64,000 bases of DNA from NCBI RefSeq assembly GCF_030819175.1, contig NZ_JAUTBJ010000002.1, positions 1,932,001-1,996,000 of the forward strand, in the 5' to 3' direction. Position numbers and translations under genes: made by a program. The notes below the pieces were generated by a model. It searched no databases, was not told the DNA's origin, and saw only the letters and a program-made list of their open reading frames with translations. The stretch is from Sphingomonas sp. SORGH_AS_0879 (GTDB taxonomy: Bacteria > Pseudomonadota > Alphaproteobacteria > Sphingomonadales > Sphingomonadaceae). This document shows, piece by piece, positions 17,098-26,262 of the stretch; within the stretch, counting starts at the first letter, position 1, and each line of letters opens with the position of its first letter.

Positions 17098-19563
17098 ATG
17101 ATGCGCCACCTGTTCATGTCCGTCGCTTTGACGGCGCTGATGCCGGGTGCGGCCTGGGCCGCGTCGGACTGCACCGGGCCGATCGTGGCATGCGAGCGGG
17201 CGATGCCGGGGAGCCTGGCGCTGCTGGCACCCGGCCGCACGGCAACCATCGTGGTCGATGCGGGTGATGAGCCGGGCGTCGCGCGGGCTGCCCGGGATCT
17301 GGTCGCTGACCTGAAGGCGGTCGGCGGCGGCGATGTTCGGCTGGGCAACAATGCCTCACGCGGGGCCAGCGTGATCGCGGGCACGCTGGGGCACAGCGCG
17401 CTGATCGACGGACTGGTCCGGTCGGGCAAGCTCGACGTGTCGGGCCTGGCGGGGCAGTGGGAAGGCTATGTCGAACAGGTGGTCGACAATCCCCTGCCGG
17501 GAGTCGCCCGCGCACTGGTGATCGCGGGGGCGGACCGGCGCGGCACCATCTTCGGCCTCTACGACATCAGCGCCAAGGCGGGAGTCAGTCCCTGGACCTG
17601 GTGGGCGGACGTGCCGGCGCAGCGTCACCCGACGCTGTACCTGACGGCGGGTCGCGTGGCCGACCATCCGGTGGTCAAATATCGCGGCATCTTCATCAAC
17701 GACGAAGAACCGGGCTTCGGCGGCTGGGCGCGCGCGAAGTTCGGCGGGATCAATCACCTGGCCTATGAGAAGGTCTTCACGCTGCTTCTGCGGTCCAAGG
17801 CCAATTTCCTCTGGCCCGCCATGTGGGGCAAGTCACTGTGGGAGGACGATCCGGCGTCCGCTCCGCTGGCGCAGGAGATGGGGGTGCTGCTGGGTACCTC
17901 GCATCACGAACCGATGCAGCGGGCGCAGGCCGACTGGAAGCGGGAGGGGCGCGGCCCCTGGGACTATAGCAAGAATGGCGATGTGCTGCGCGCCTTCTGG
18001 CGCAAGGGCATCGAACGACGGGGCAAGGCCGAGGACCCGGTGACGATCGGGATGCGCGGCGATGGCGACGAGCCGATGACCGAGGGGACCGCCACCGGCC
18101 TTCTCGAACGCATCGTCCGCGACCAGCGCCAGATCATCGCCGATGTCACTAAGCGACCCGCCGCCGAGACGCCGCAGGTCTGGGCGCTCTACAAGGAAGT
18201 GCAGGATTATTACGACAAGGGGATGCGCGTCCCCGAGGACGTGACCCTGCTGTTCGCCGACGACAATTGGGGCAATATCCGCCGCCTGCCGCCGCTGGGC
18301 GAGCATCGCGCGGGCGGGGCGGGCGTCTATTATCATTTCGATTATGTCGGTGGTCCGCGTAACTACAAATGGCTGGACACGAACGCGATCCCCCGCGTCT
18401 GGCAGCAGATGCGCATGGCCGACCAGTACGGCGCGGACCGGCTGTGGATCGTCAATGTCGGCGACCTGAAGCCGATGGAATATCCGACCAGCTTCTTCCT
18501 CGACATGGCGTGGAACCCGGCCCGCATGGATCTGGCCGCGATGCAGGCCTATCCCGTCCGCTGGGCGACGCAGCAATTCGGTCCCGCTCATGGGGCCGAA
18601 ATCGGCAAGCTCCTGACTCGCTATGGCCAGCTCGCCAGCCGCCGCAAGCCCGAGCTGATCGACGCCACCACCTATGGCCTGAAGAACGGAGAATGGGCGC
18701 GGGTGCTGGGCGAATGGAATGCCCTCGACACGGCGGCGCGCGGGGTGGAGGCTCGGCTGCCCGCCGATCTGCGTGATGCCTATTACGAACTGGTGCTGCA
18801 CCGGGTCGAGGCGATGACCAACCTGCACCGGCTGTACGAAGCGGTGGCCGCCAATCGTGCGGCGGCCCAGGCCGGGGACGGCGCGGCGGCGGAGCGGTTC
18901 GCTACGGCGGCGCGGGGCTATTACGCGCGCGATGCGGCTATCCGCCGCCGTTACGAGGTGGAGACGGCGGGCGGCAAATGGACCAGCATGATGGCGCAGA
19001 CCCATATCGGCTATACTGGCTGGCAGCAGCCCGATGCCGATGTCATGCCCGCCTTGGCCAGCGTCGCCAAACCCCTGCCGCTACCGCCCTCCACCCCCGC
19101 GCCGCGCCTGGCACTGGCGGCGGATGCCGGTCGCGCGGTCGATGGACGGGGCATAAGCTGGCAGCGTGTGGCGGGCTTCACCGCCGAGGGCGCGGCGATG
19201 GTCGCCAACCTCGCTTCCGCGCCGGTGGTCGAGCGTCCCGGCGGGGACAGCCCGCATATCGTCTATGACCTGAACTGGGATCGCGCGGGGCCCGCGACCC
19301 TGGGCGTGGTCGCTGCCCCCGGCCTGGACGTGCGCGGCGGGGGCCAGCATCGGATCGCGGTGTCGGTCGATGGAGGCGCACCGGTGATGCTCGACCTGAT
19401 GGCGGGCGAAACGGAGGAAAGCTGGGGCCGCGCGGTGATCGAAAACCGGCGCATCGCGACCACCCGCCTAACCGATCTGACCAAAGGCAGGCATCGCGTC
19501 ACCCTGTGGCTGGTCGATCCCGAAATCGTGGTGCAGGGGATCACGCTCGATCCCGCCGCCTAA
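17098..19563 (+). CDS. GH115 xylan alpha-1,2-glucuronidase
   Basis: An 821-residue secreted enzyme with a signal peptide (MMRHLFMSVALTALMPGAAW, cut after AA). An N-terminal domain (about 40-170) is followed by the family 115 catalytic region. The hallmark stretch VVKYRGIFINDEEPGFGGWA covers about 195-215, and NFLWPAMWGKSLWEDDP, LGTSHHEPM, GMRGDGDEPM and LLFADDNWGNIRRLP follow. A C-terminal beta-sandwich begins near residue 650. GH115 enzymes remove (4-O-methyl)glucuronic acid side chains from xylan and its oligosaccharides. It starts at ATG 17098 or 17101, after GGGGAGAG. It shares an operator with the divergent esterase. Its stop overlaps that of the convergent cupin-like gene. Family assignment is firm. 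Confidence 0.92.
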   Translation: MMRHLFMSVALTALMPGAAWAASDCTGPIVACERAMPGSLALLAPGRTATIVVDAGDEPGVARAARDLVADLKAVGGGDVRLGNNASRGASVIAGTLGHSALIDGLVRSGKLDVSGLAGQWEGYVEQVVDNPLPGVARALVIAGADRRGTIFGLYDISAKAGVSPWTWWADVPAQRHPTLYLTAGRVADHPVVKYRGIFINDEEPGFGGWARAKFGGINHLAYEKVFTLLLRSKANFLWPAMWGKSLWEDDPASAPLAQEMGVLLGTSHHEPMQRAQADWKREGRGPWDYSKNGDVLRAFWRKGIERRGKAEDPVTIGMRGDGDEPMTEGTATGLLERIVRDQRQIIADVTKRPAAETPQVWALYKEVQDYYDKGMRVPEDVTLLFADDNWGNIRRLPPLGEHRAGGAGVYYHFDYVGGPRNYKWLDTNAIPRVWQQMRMADQYGADRLWIVNVGDLKPMEYPTSFFLDMAWNPARMDLAAMQAYPVRWATQQFGPAHGAEIGKLLTRYGQLASRRKPELIDATTYGLKNGEWARVLGEWNALDTAARGVEARLPADLRDAYYELVLHRVEAMTNLHRLYEAVAANRAAAQAGDGAAAERFATAARGYYARDAAIRRRYEVETAGGKWTSMMAQTHIGYTGWQQPDADVMPALASVAKPLPLPPSTPAPRLALAADAGRAVDGRGISWQRVAGFTAEGAAMVANLASAPVVERPGGDSPHIVYDLNWDRAGPATLGVVAAPGLDVRGGGQHRIAVSVDGGAPVMLDLMAGETEESWGRAVIENRRIATTRLTDLTKGRHRVTLWLVDPEIVVQGITLDPAA

Positions 19564-20567
19564 CCGCCGCGAAGCATCCGCATGGCCTGGGCACGGAGGA
19601 TGCCGATATTCTCCGCGCTCATACCCAGCACCCCGTGCCGTTCCTCGGGTAGATGGGCCAGCGGGTGGCCGTCGGGGCGAAAGACATAATGGTCGAACCA
19701 CGCCCGCCACGCCGCACGCTCTGCCTCCGGACGCGCGGCGATGGCGCTCATCGCAAGCAGCAGGGGGGCGAAGGGCTGGTCCGGGCCGACTGGAAAGGCG
19801 TCCCACCAGTAATTGACCAGGATGTTAAGCGATCCGCTCGCCTCCACCCGGTGCCACCACAGCTTGGGCATATAGAGCGCGTCGCCCGCCGAGAGTTCGA
19901 CCGTGATCGCACGGTCTCTCGCCCGTTCGAACCGGGGATAGCGGGAATCATCGGGTGCGGCTTCGGCGGCGAGTGCGACCGGCTGTCCGGCCATGGTGTG
20001 GTCGATCGGTCCGACATAGAGATCGCCGATCGCATTGGGCGGATAGAGGGTGAAGCGCCGCTGCCCCGCCACGACGCAGGCGATATTGTCCATCATGTCG
20101 TAATGACAGGCTATGGTCGAGGCATGGCCCATCCAGATGCGCGGCGGCACGTTCGCCGGCGCGAGGGGCAGGATATTCTCCTCCGCCAGTCCGGGCAGGA
20201 CGAGCGGGATGGGGAGTGACCCAACATAGAGGGTCTCGGCCTCGTTGCGGCCCGTGACGAGGCGTTCGACGGCCTCGCTCAGCGGCATCGACTCGCGCCG
20301 GAAATTGAAGCCCGACAGATCGTCGGTATAGTGATAGCGCCCTGCGATCGCCGCATCGCCGACAAAGGCCTCGATCCGCCGCCCCGCGTCGAAGCGCGCG
20401 AGATACTCGCCCAACGCCGCCCCACCGGTCGCGGCGATCCGCGCCAGCGGCCAGTCGCGCACCGCGCCGCGAAGCACGACCGGCCGACAGGGTTCGGTCA
20501 CGAGCCGCCGAAACGCCCCGGGGTCGTTCAGCGTGGCGGGGTCGACCTCGACCGCCGCGCCGCTCAC
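19560..20567 (-). CDS. Cupin-like (JmjC/FIH-type) protein linked to TonB receptors
   Basis: A 335-residue protein with the cupin_8 / JmjC-like fold. CRPVVLRGAVRDWPLA near residue 27 is the typical entry segment. HYDMMDN near residue 155 supplies the metal-binding His-x-Asp, and ALYMPKLWWHRVEASGSLNI near residue 235 supplies the distal His. These residues bind Fe(II) in 2-oxoglutarate-dependent oxygenases. The start is GTG 20567, overlapping the SapC-family stop as GTGA, so the two are translationally coupled. Genes of this kind repeatedly accompany TonB receptors, SapC and halogenase-like flavoproteins in sphingomonads and relatives. Its substrate is unknown. Hydroxylation of a protein or peptide is inferred from the fold. 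Confidence 0.82.
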   Translation of the reverse strand: MSGAAVEVDPATLNDPGAFRRLVTEPCRPVVLRGAVRDWPLARIAATGGAALGEYLARFDAGRRIEAFVGDAAIAGRYHYTDDLSGFNFRRESMPLSEAVERLVTGRNEAETLYVGSLPIPLVLPGLAEENILPLAPANVPPRIWMGHASTIACHYDMMDNIACVVAGQRRFTLYPPNAIGDLYVGPIDHTMAGQPVALAAEAAPDDSRYPRFERARDRAITVELSAGDALYMPKLWWHRVEASGSLNILVNYWWDAFPVGPDQPFAPLLLAMSAIAARPEAERAAWRAWFDHYVFRPDGHPLAHLPEERHGVLGMSAENIGILRAQAMRMLRGG

Positions 20568-21253
20568 CGGGCCAGTCCGCTCAGCCGGTCGTTACGCCGA
20601 CGCCCGAGGAAGGGGATGTGCCGGACCGAGCCGGTGATCGCATAGACGAGTTGCAGATCGCCCGACCGGAAGAGCGCCAGCGCCGCCTCGTCGGGCAGAC
20701 CGTGAAGCGCATCGAGGCTGATCGTGTAGAGCGCGTCCAGCCTCAGGCTCTCGCCATTGTCGAACTGGAAATTCAGGTCGATCGGCTCGACCAGCTTGTG
20801 CTCCAGCAGGCGCGCGATGAACCCCTCCGTCTCGGGCAGGCCGACATGCAGGCGTCGCAGCGCACCCTGCACCCGGCGGAGCGCCGGGGCCGCGCCGCCG
20901 TCCGATTCGAAGATCGGGTCTCCTTCCATCTGGGTCAGTGCGGCATGGGTGGGGTCGATCGCGATATTCTCGCCCGAGACGTAGAAACCCTGCCGCTCCA
21001 GATCGGCGGGGCGATAGCCCGCCAGGGTGGCGTTGGTCGTCAGACAGAGATTTTCGTCCGGCACCAGCCCCATCAGGGCACCGGGATAGAGATCGCCGGT
21101 CTCCGGGTGACGCGCGAACAGGATCGGGTAATGCAGCGCGGCCGGGAGAAACTCCTCGGCCACCAATTGTACGAAGTGGCGCGCCGCATCGGGCTTGGTC
21201 GAGACGCGAAGACCGGCATGACGCGCGCTGTCCAGCAATTCCATTTCGGCCAT
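20564..21253 (-). CDS. SapC family protein
   Basis: A 229-residue cytoplasmic protein of the SapC family, named after a Campylobacter S-layer export gene. Family features are ARHAGLRVSTKPDAARHFVQ near the N-terminus, EFLPAALHYPILFARHPETG, and the ENIAIDPTHAALTQMEGDPI segment. The C-terminus ends with SVRHIPFLGRRRND. The start is taken at ATG 21253 (MAEMELLDS) with GAAAGGA upstream. The frame stays open to 21340. It is divergent from the xylan TonB receptor, and the shared upstream region carries two LacI-type operators. Molecular function is not known. Its constant association with TonB receptors for plant sugars suggests a role in receptor function or uptake, which is inference. Confidence 0.85.
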   Translation of the reverse strand: MAEMELLDSARHAGLRVSTKPDAARHFVQLVAEEFLPAALHYPILFARHPETGDLYPGALMGLVPDENLCLTTNATLAGYRPADLERQGFYVSGENIAIDPTHAALTQMEGDPIFESDGGAAPALRRVQGALRRLHVGLPETEGFIARLLEHKLVEPIDLNFQFDNGESLRLDALYTISLDALHGLPDEAALALFRSGDLQLVYAITGSVRHIPFLGRRRNDRLSGLAR

Positions 21254-21416
21254 GGCGATTCGATCCTTTCGCATCCTCTCCGGCCCGATTCTGACGAGGG
21301 AACCGGACGACGAGGCCCCGGATTTGTCGGCATCCACCACCCCGCGTCAAGGCGTCGGATTAGCGGGGGGAGTAGCGAGTTGCGAACGCTCTGACAAATG
21401 CCTTGTTTCGGAGGCA

Positions 21417-21430
21417 TTATAACGCTAACA
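21417..21430. promoter_or_regulatory. LacI-type operator, first of two before the xylan TonB receptor
   Basis: TTATAACGCTAACA has the core TAACGCTA with a perfect right half-site GCTAACA. It lies 77 bp before the receptor start, in the region shared with the divergent sapC gene. Confidence 0.55.
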
Positions 21431-21452
21431 TCATGTCATCGAATGGGCGGTA

Positions 21453-21466
21453 CGGTGGCGATAACC
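21453..21466. promoter_or_regulatory. LacI-type operator, second copy before the TonB receptor
   Basis: CGGTGGCGATAACC matches the same pattern with one core mismatch (TGGCGATA). Its centre lies 36 bp from that of the preceding operator. Two sites in one promoter would allow cooperative binding. Confidence 0.45.
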
Positions 21467-21507
21467 ATCGATCGTACATTGACCATAGAACCGAAGGAGA
21501 GGGGAAG

Positions 21508-24500
21508 ATGGTGTCTCGCACTAGCTTTGTGGGCGCATTCGTTTCGCGCCGCGGCCTGATGACCGGCGTGTCGCCGCTCATGGCCCTGGCGATGATCGCG
21601 CCGGGCGCGGCCTTTGCTCAGACTGTGGCTCCCGGAGCCGTTCGGCCGGACACCCCGGTTCAGGCCAACACCACCAGCGCCCAGGAAGCCGGAACCCCGC
21701 AGGATCAGGCGACCGCCCCCAGCGCGCAGAACAATGCGCCGTCCCCCTCGGGCGAGGTTTCGGAGGGCGAGATCATCGTCACCGGCCTGCGCAGTTCGCT
21801 CCAGCGCAACCTCGATATCAAGCGGACCGCGACCGGCGTGGTCGACGCGATTTCTGCCGAAGATATTGGCAAGTTTCCCGATTCCAACGTCGCGGCCTCG
21901 CTCCAGCGTCTGCCCGGCGTGTCGATCCAGCGCTCCGGCGCGCGCGGCGAGCCGACCGGCATCACCGTTCGCGGCTTTGGCGGCGACTTCAACACCACCC
22001 TGTATGACGGCCGTCGCATCTCGACCGCGACGGGCGGGCGCCAGATCGACTTCAGCACCGTCGGTTCGGACTTTATCGGCCAGCTGAGCGTGCTCAAGAC
22101 GCCCGACGTGACGCTGGCCTCCAGCTCGATCGGTGCAACGGTCGACATCCAGTTCCCCAAGCCGTTCGACCATCCCGGCTTCCGCGTCGCGACCAGCGCC
22201 TCGGGTTCGCTCCAGGATCGCGCGGGTCAGGTCGTGCCGACACTGGGCGCGCTGGTCAGCGATACCTTCGCCAATGATACGCTGGGTATCCTGTCGAGTT
22301 TCATCTATACCCGGCGTGATACCGATACCAATCGCGTCTATGTGTCGGGTTGGCCGGGCGGCAACTTCGCGCCGTGCCAGTTGGCGGGCAGCACCGCCGC
22401 GACCTGCGCACCGACCACCGACGCCAGCGCTGCCCCCAGCAACCGCCGCACCCTGACCGGCTGGTTCCCGCAGCAATATGGCGCGGAGCAGCAGCGGACC
22501 AAGGACGAACGCGTCGACGGTCGCGTGGCCCTGCAATGGCACCCGAACAATGACCTGATGGTCACGCTCGACAACAACTTCTCGCGCCAGACGATCTCGA
22601 CCGACATTTACGGCTTCGGCGTGTGGTTCAGCCAGGAGTCGCTGCGCAACGTCCAGCAGGACGCCAACGGCACGGCAGTCAGCTTCACCCAGGCGGGGTC
22701 GCCGACCGACTTCACCGCGGCGATGAACAAGCAGATCCTCCAGACCAACCAGACCGGCCTGAACGTCAAGTGGGACGTCAATGAGAAGGTGACCGTCGAG
22801 GCGGACGGCGCCTATGCCAAGAGCTGGCTGAACCCCGGCAACACCATCGGCAGCAGCAATGGCGATATCGGCTATGGTGGCGCGCTGGGCACCAATCTGG
22901 GCTTCAACGTCACCGCCGACAGTAACAAGGCGTTCCCGACGATCAGCAATTTCGGTCCCGCCGGCAATGGCGGTCGCTGGGCCGATCCGACCGCGATCGG
23001 ATCGCACGTCACCGTGCTCCAGACCCAGCAGAATACCGACGAACTGAAGCAATTCCGCGGCGTCGTGACCTGGAAAGAGGACAACATCACCCTCAAGGCG
23101 GGCGGCCAATATACCGACGACACCTTCAACCTGCTGAACCGCAGCACCTTCACGAACAATTTCTGGCAGGCCTATGCCGGTTATGGTGCGCCGTCGGGTC
23201 AGGGATCGGGTATCTCGCCGCTGCCGTCGAGCCTGTACCAAGGGTCGATCAGCCTCAACAACTTCATCCCGGGCTTTTCGGGCAGCCTGCCGCCATCGGT
23301 CCTGATCTACAGCCCGCAGGCCTATCAGAATTACCTGACCAGCCTGGGCAATCCCCAGGCGCAGAACGTGCCCGGCTTCAACTATAATGGCGGGGTGAAC
23401 GGCTTCACCGGCCAGTTCACCGAAGCGGTCGACCCGGGCAGCATCCTGTCGGTCAACGAAAAGACCCTGTCGCTGTTCTTCAGCGGCAGAATGGAAGGGC
23501 AGATCGGTTCCATGCCGCTGCACGCCGCCTTCGGCGTGCGGACGGAGAACACGCGCCTCCTGTCGATCGGTCAGGGGCGTGCGCCGACGTCGATCACGCG
23601 GAGCACCGCCGATCCGACGCTGCTGTCGATCGCCTTCACCGACGTCCAGCCGATTTCGAACCGCAGCAGCTATACCTATGTGCTGCCCTCGGTCGATCTG
23701 CGACTGGAGGTGACGGACAATCTGCAATTGCGCTTCGACGCATCGCGCACCCTGACCCGTCCGGGCCTGAGCCTGCTGAACCCCGTCGTCGGCATCGGCA
23801 ACGGCCAGCGCGTCGGCGCATTGTCCGGCAGCGGCGGCAATCCGAACCTGAAGCCCTATCTTGCCGACAATTTCGACGTTGCGGCGGAATGGTATTATCA
23901 GCGCAACTCGTACATCGCGGTTGACCTCTTCCTGAAGAATGTCAGCAACTTCATCGTCGGCGGCGTGACCAATCAGACGGTCGGCGGCGTGATCGACCCG
24001 ACGACGGGCCGCCCGGGCGGTCTTCGCCATCACGGCCCAGGTCAACGGGCCCGATGCGACGGTGCGCGGCGTCGAAATCGCGTGGCAGCAGGTGTTCGGC
24101 GACAGCGGCTTCGGCTTCCAGGCGAACGGCACCTTCGTCAACACCAACAAGCCCTATGATCCCAAGGTCGTCGGGCAGAGCGGCTTCGCGGTCACGGGTC
24201 TGGCGAATTCGGCGAACTTCGTCGGCTTCTATGACAAGAACGGCTTCCAGTTCCGCACCGCGCTCAACTGGCGGGACGAGTATCTGTCGGGCTTTGGACA
24301 GAACCAGAATACCGGCTCCTATGGTGCCGAGCCGACCTTCGTGAACCAGAGCTTCCAGGTCGATCTGACCAGCAGCTACGACGTGACGAAGAACTTCTCG
24401 ATCTTCGGCGAGGTGCTGAACATCAACAAGAACAAGCAGAGCACCCATGGCCGGTTCAAGAACCAGCTGCTCGACGTGTTCGATTACGGTCGGCGCTTCA

Positions 24501-24526
24501 CGCTCGGCGCCCGCTATCGCTTCTGA
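21508..24526 (+). pseudogene. TonB-dependent receptor of the xylan locus, frameshifted near the C-terminus
   Basis: The start is ATG 21508 after GGAGAGG. A signal peptide (to AAFAQ) and a low-complexity linker rich in Pro, Thr and Gln lead to a plug domain (about 90-220, with EDIGKFPDSNVAASLQRLPG and ITVRGFGGDFNTTLYDGRRI). These are typical of the TonB-Xanth-Caul receptor class. The reading frame breaks at about residue 836, after IDPTTGRP. The true continuation (AVFAITAQVNGPDATVRGVE) is in the next frame and runs to 24526, ending LGARYRF. Deleting one G from GGG at 24015-24017 restores a 1005-residue receptor. Such receptors import oligosaccharides, here presumably from xylan. Only the last strands of the barrel are affected, so as written the protein would not assemble properly. 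Base-calling error is a live alternative. Confidence 0.87.
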
Positions 24527-24540
24527 CGATAGCCACTGGC

Positions 24541-24577
24541 GGGGATGTCGGGCTGCCGCTTGACATCCCCGTCCTTT
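24541..24577 (+). terminator. Hairpin between the TonB receptor and halogenase-like genes
   Basis: GGGGATGTC (24541-24549) and GACATCCCC (24562-24570) are perfect inverted repeats with a 12-base loop, followed by GTCCTTT. It sits 14 bases after the receptor stop and just before the next gene. It could end most transcripts while letting some through, so that the flavoprotein is made at a lower level than the receptor. Confidence 0.55.
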
Positions 24578-24595
24578 CCCGGACCCTTTGGCCCC

Positions 24596-26140
24596 ATGGT
24601 TCAGCCTGTTCAGCATATCGTGATCGTCGGCGGCGGGACCGCCGGCTGGTTGGCCGCGGGCGTCATCGCCGCGCGGCATCAGGGGCGGCGACCGCATGGC
24701 TTCACCGTCACGCTGGTCGAGTCCCCCAATGTCCCGATCATCGGCGTGGGCGAGGGGACCTGGCCGACATTGCGCACCACGCTGCGCAAGATGGGCGTGT
24801 CGGAGACGGCGTTTTTCCGGGAGTGCGACGCCTCGTTCAAACAGGGCGCGCGGTTCAATCGCTGGACCACCGGTGCGGCGGATGACGGCTATTACCACCC
24901 GCTGATGCTGCCGCAGAGCTTTGGGCAGGTGAACCTCGCGCCGCACTGGCTGGCGGGTGAGGGGGAGGCGAGTTTTTGCGACGCGGTGACGCCGCAGGGG
25001 CGCATCTGCGACGCGGGGCTGGCCCCCAAGACGATCGCCACGCCGGAATATGAGGCGCTGGCGAACTATGCCTATCATCTGGACGCGGGCAAATTCGCCG
25101 ACTTCCTGCGCCGCCATTGTACCGAGCGACTGGGCGTGCGGCATGTGCTCGCCGATGTCGAAGAGGTGTTGCTGACCGAGAGCGGCGACATCCGTGCGGT
25201 TCGGACCACCCAGGCGGGTGAGGTTGCGGGCGATCTGTTCGTCGATTGCACCGGCTTCCGCTCGCTCCTGCTGGGCGAGGCGTTGGGGGTGCCGTTCAAG
25301 CCGTTGAACGACGTACTGTTCTGCGACACGGCGCTGGCGATCCAGGTGCCCTATGACGATCCCGAAGCGCCGATCGCCTCGCACACCATCTCGACCGCTC
25401 AGTCGTCGGGGTGGATTTGGGATATCGGCCTGCCGACCCGGCGCGGCGTCGGCCATGTCTTTTCCAGTAGCCATATCGGGCGCGACGAAGCAGAGCGGGA
25501 ATTGTGCGCCTATCTGGGCGAGGCGGGGCGGGATTTGCCCGTTCGTGAGTTGAAGATCCGCGCCGGGCACAGGACGCGCTTCTGGGAGCGGAATTGCGTC
25601 GGCGTCGGGCTGGCGGCGGGGTTCCTCGAACCGTTGGAGGCGTCCGCGATCGTTCTGATCGAACTCTCCGCCAAGCTGATCGCCGAGCAGATGCCCGCCT
25701 GCCGGGAGGTGATGGACACGGTCGCGCGGCGGTTCAACGACACCACCCTCTATCGCTGGGGCCGGATCGTCGATTTCCTGAAACTCCATTATTCGCTGAC
25801 GAAGCGGACCGATACCGATTTCTGGCGCGACAATTGCCGTCCCGAAACCATGCCCGAGCGATTGCGGGAACTGATGGAGTTGTGGCGCTATCAGGTGCCG
25901 TGGATGCACGAGGAGTTCGACCGGGTGGAGGAGGTGTTTCCTTCCGCCAGCTATCAATATGTCCTCTACGGCATGGGCCAGCGGACCGAGATCGTACCGG
26001 GGAGTCTGGTCGCCGAGACGGTCGCGGCGGAGCGGGCCCGGCGGGAGAATGACGTGCAGACCGGCCGGCTGCTCGCTGGGCTGCCGCGCCACCGTGACCT
26101 GATCCGCAAGATCGTCGAGCGGGGATTGCCGACGATTTAG
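24596..26140 (+). CDS. Tryptophan-halogenase-family flavoprotein
   Basis: A 514-residue FAD-dependent enzyme of the tryptophan halogenase family. The FAD motif IVIVGGGTAGWLAA is at about residues 8-21. A Lys in ASFKQGARF (about 82) matches the catalytic Lys of PrnA/RebH, and EPLEAS (about 345-350) includes the matching Glu. SSGWIWDIGLP (about 271-280) is the W-x-W-x-I motif that sets halogenases apart from monooxygenases. Start 24596 is preferred because a start at 24545 would lie inside the intergenic hairpin. The Shine-Dalgarno before 24596 is weak. It follows the xylan TonB receptor on the same strand. Homologues often occur next to such receptors in Caulobacter, Xanthomonas and sphingomonads, but what they halogenate or oxidise there is not established. 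Confidence 0.85.
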   Translation: MVQPVQHIVIVGGGTAGWLAAGVIAARHQGRRPHGFTVTLVESPNVPIIGVGEGTWPTLRTTLRKMGVSETAFFRECDASFKQGARFNRWTTGAADDGYYHPLMLPQSFGQVNLAPHWLAGEGEASFCDAVTPQGRICDAGLAPKTIATPEYEALANYAYHLDAGKFADFLRRHCTERLGVRHVLADVEEVLLTESGDIRAVRTTQAGEVAGDLFVDCTGFRSLLLGEALGVPFKPLNDVLFCDTALAIQVPYDDPEAPIASHTISTAQSSGWIWDIGLPTRRGVGHVFSSSHIGRDEAERELCAYLGEAGRDLPVRELKIRAGHRTRFWERNCVGVGLAAGFLEPLEASAIVLIELSAKLIAEQMPACREVMDTVARRFNDTTLYRWGRIVDFLKLHYSLTKRTDTDFWRDNCRPETMPERLRELMELWRYQVPWMHEEFDRVEEVFPSASYQYVLYGMGQRTEIVPGSLVAETVAAERARRENDVQTGRLLAGLPRHRDLIRKIVERGLPTI

Positions 26141-26158
26141 TTGGTGAGGGTGTCGCGT

Positions 26159-26244
26159 GGCCTTCGACTTCGCTCAGGCTGAACGGAGCGGAGGATCGAA
26201 GGCCACACCCCAATAGTCGTTCAGCCTGAGCGAAGTCGAAGGCC
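26159..26244. repeat. Paired inverted REP-like repeat (family 1)
   Basis: A 27-bp sequence starting GGCCTTCGACTTCGCTCAGG (26159-26185) is repeated exactly and inverted at 26218-26244, with 32 bp between. The same unit recurs at 36801, 41015 and 59951-60143. It lies between two convergent genes. The long perfect arms would form a strong hairpin able to stop transcription from both sides. Confidence 0.85.
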
Positions 26245-26262
26245 AAGGGACGACCTCTCCAG

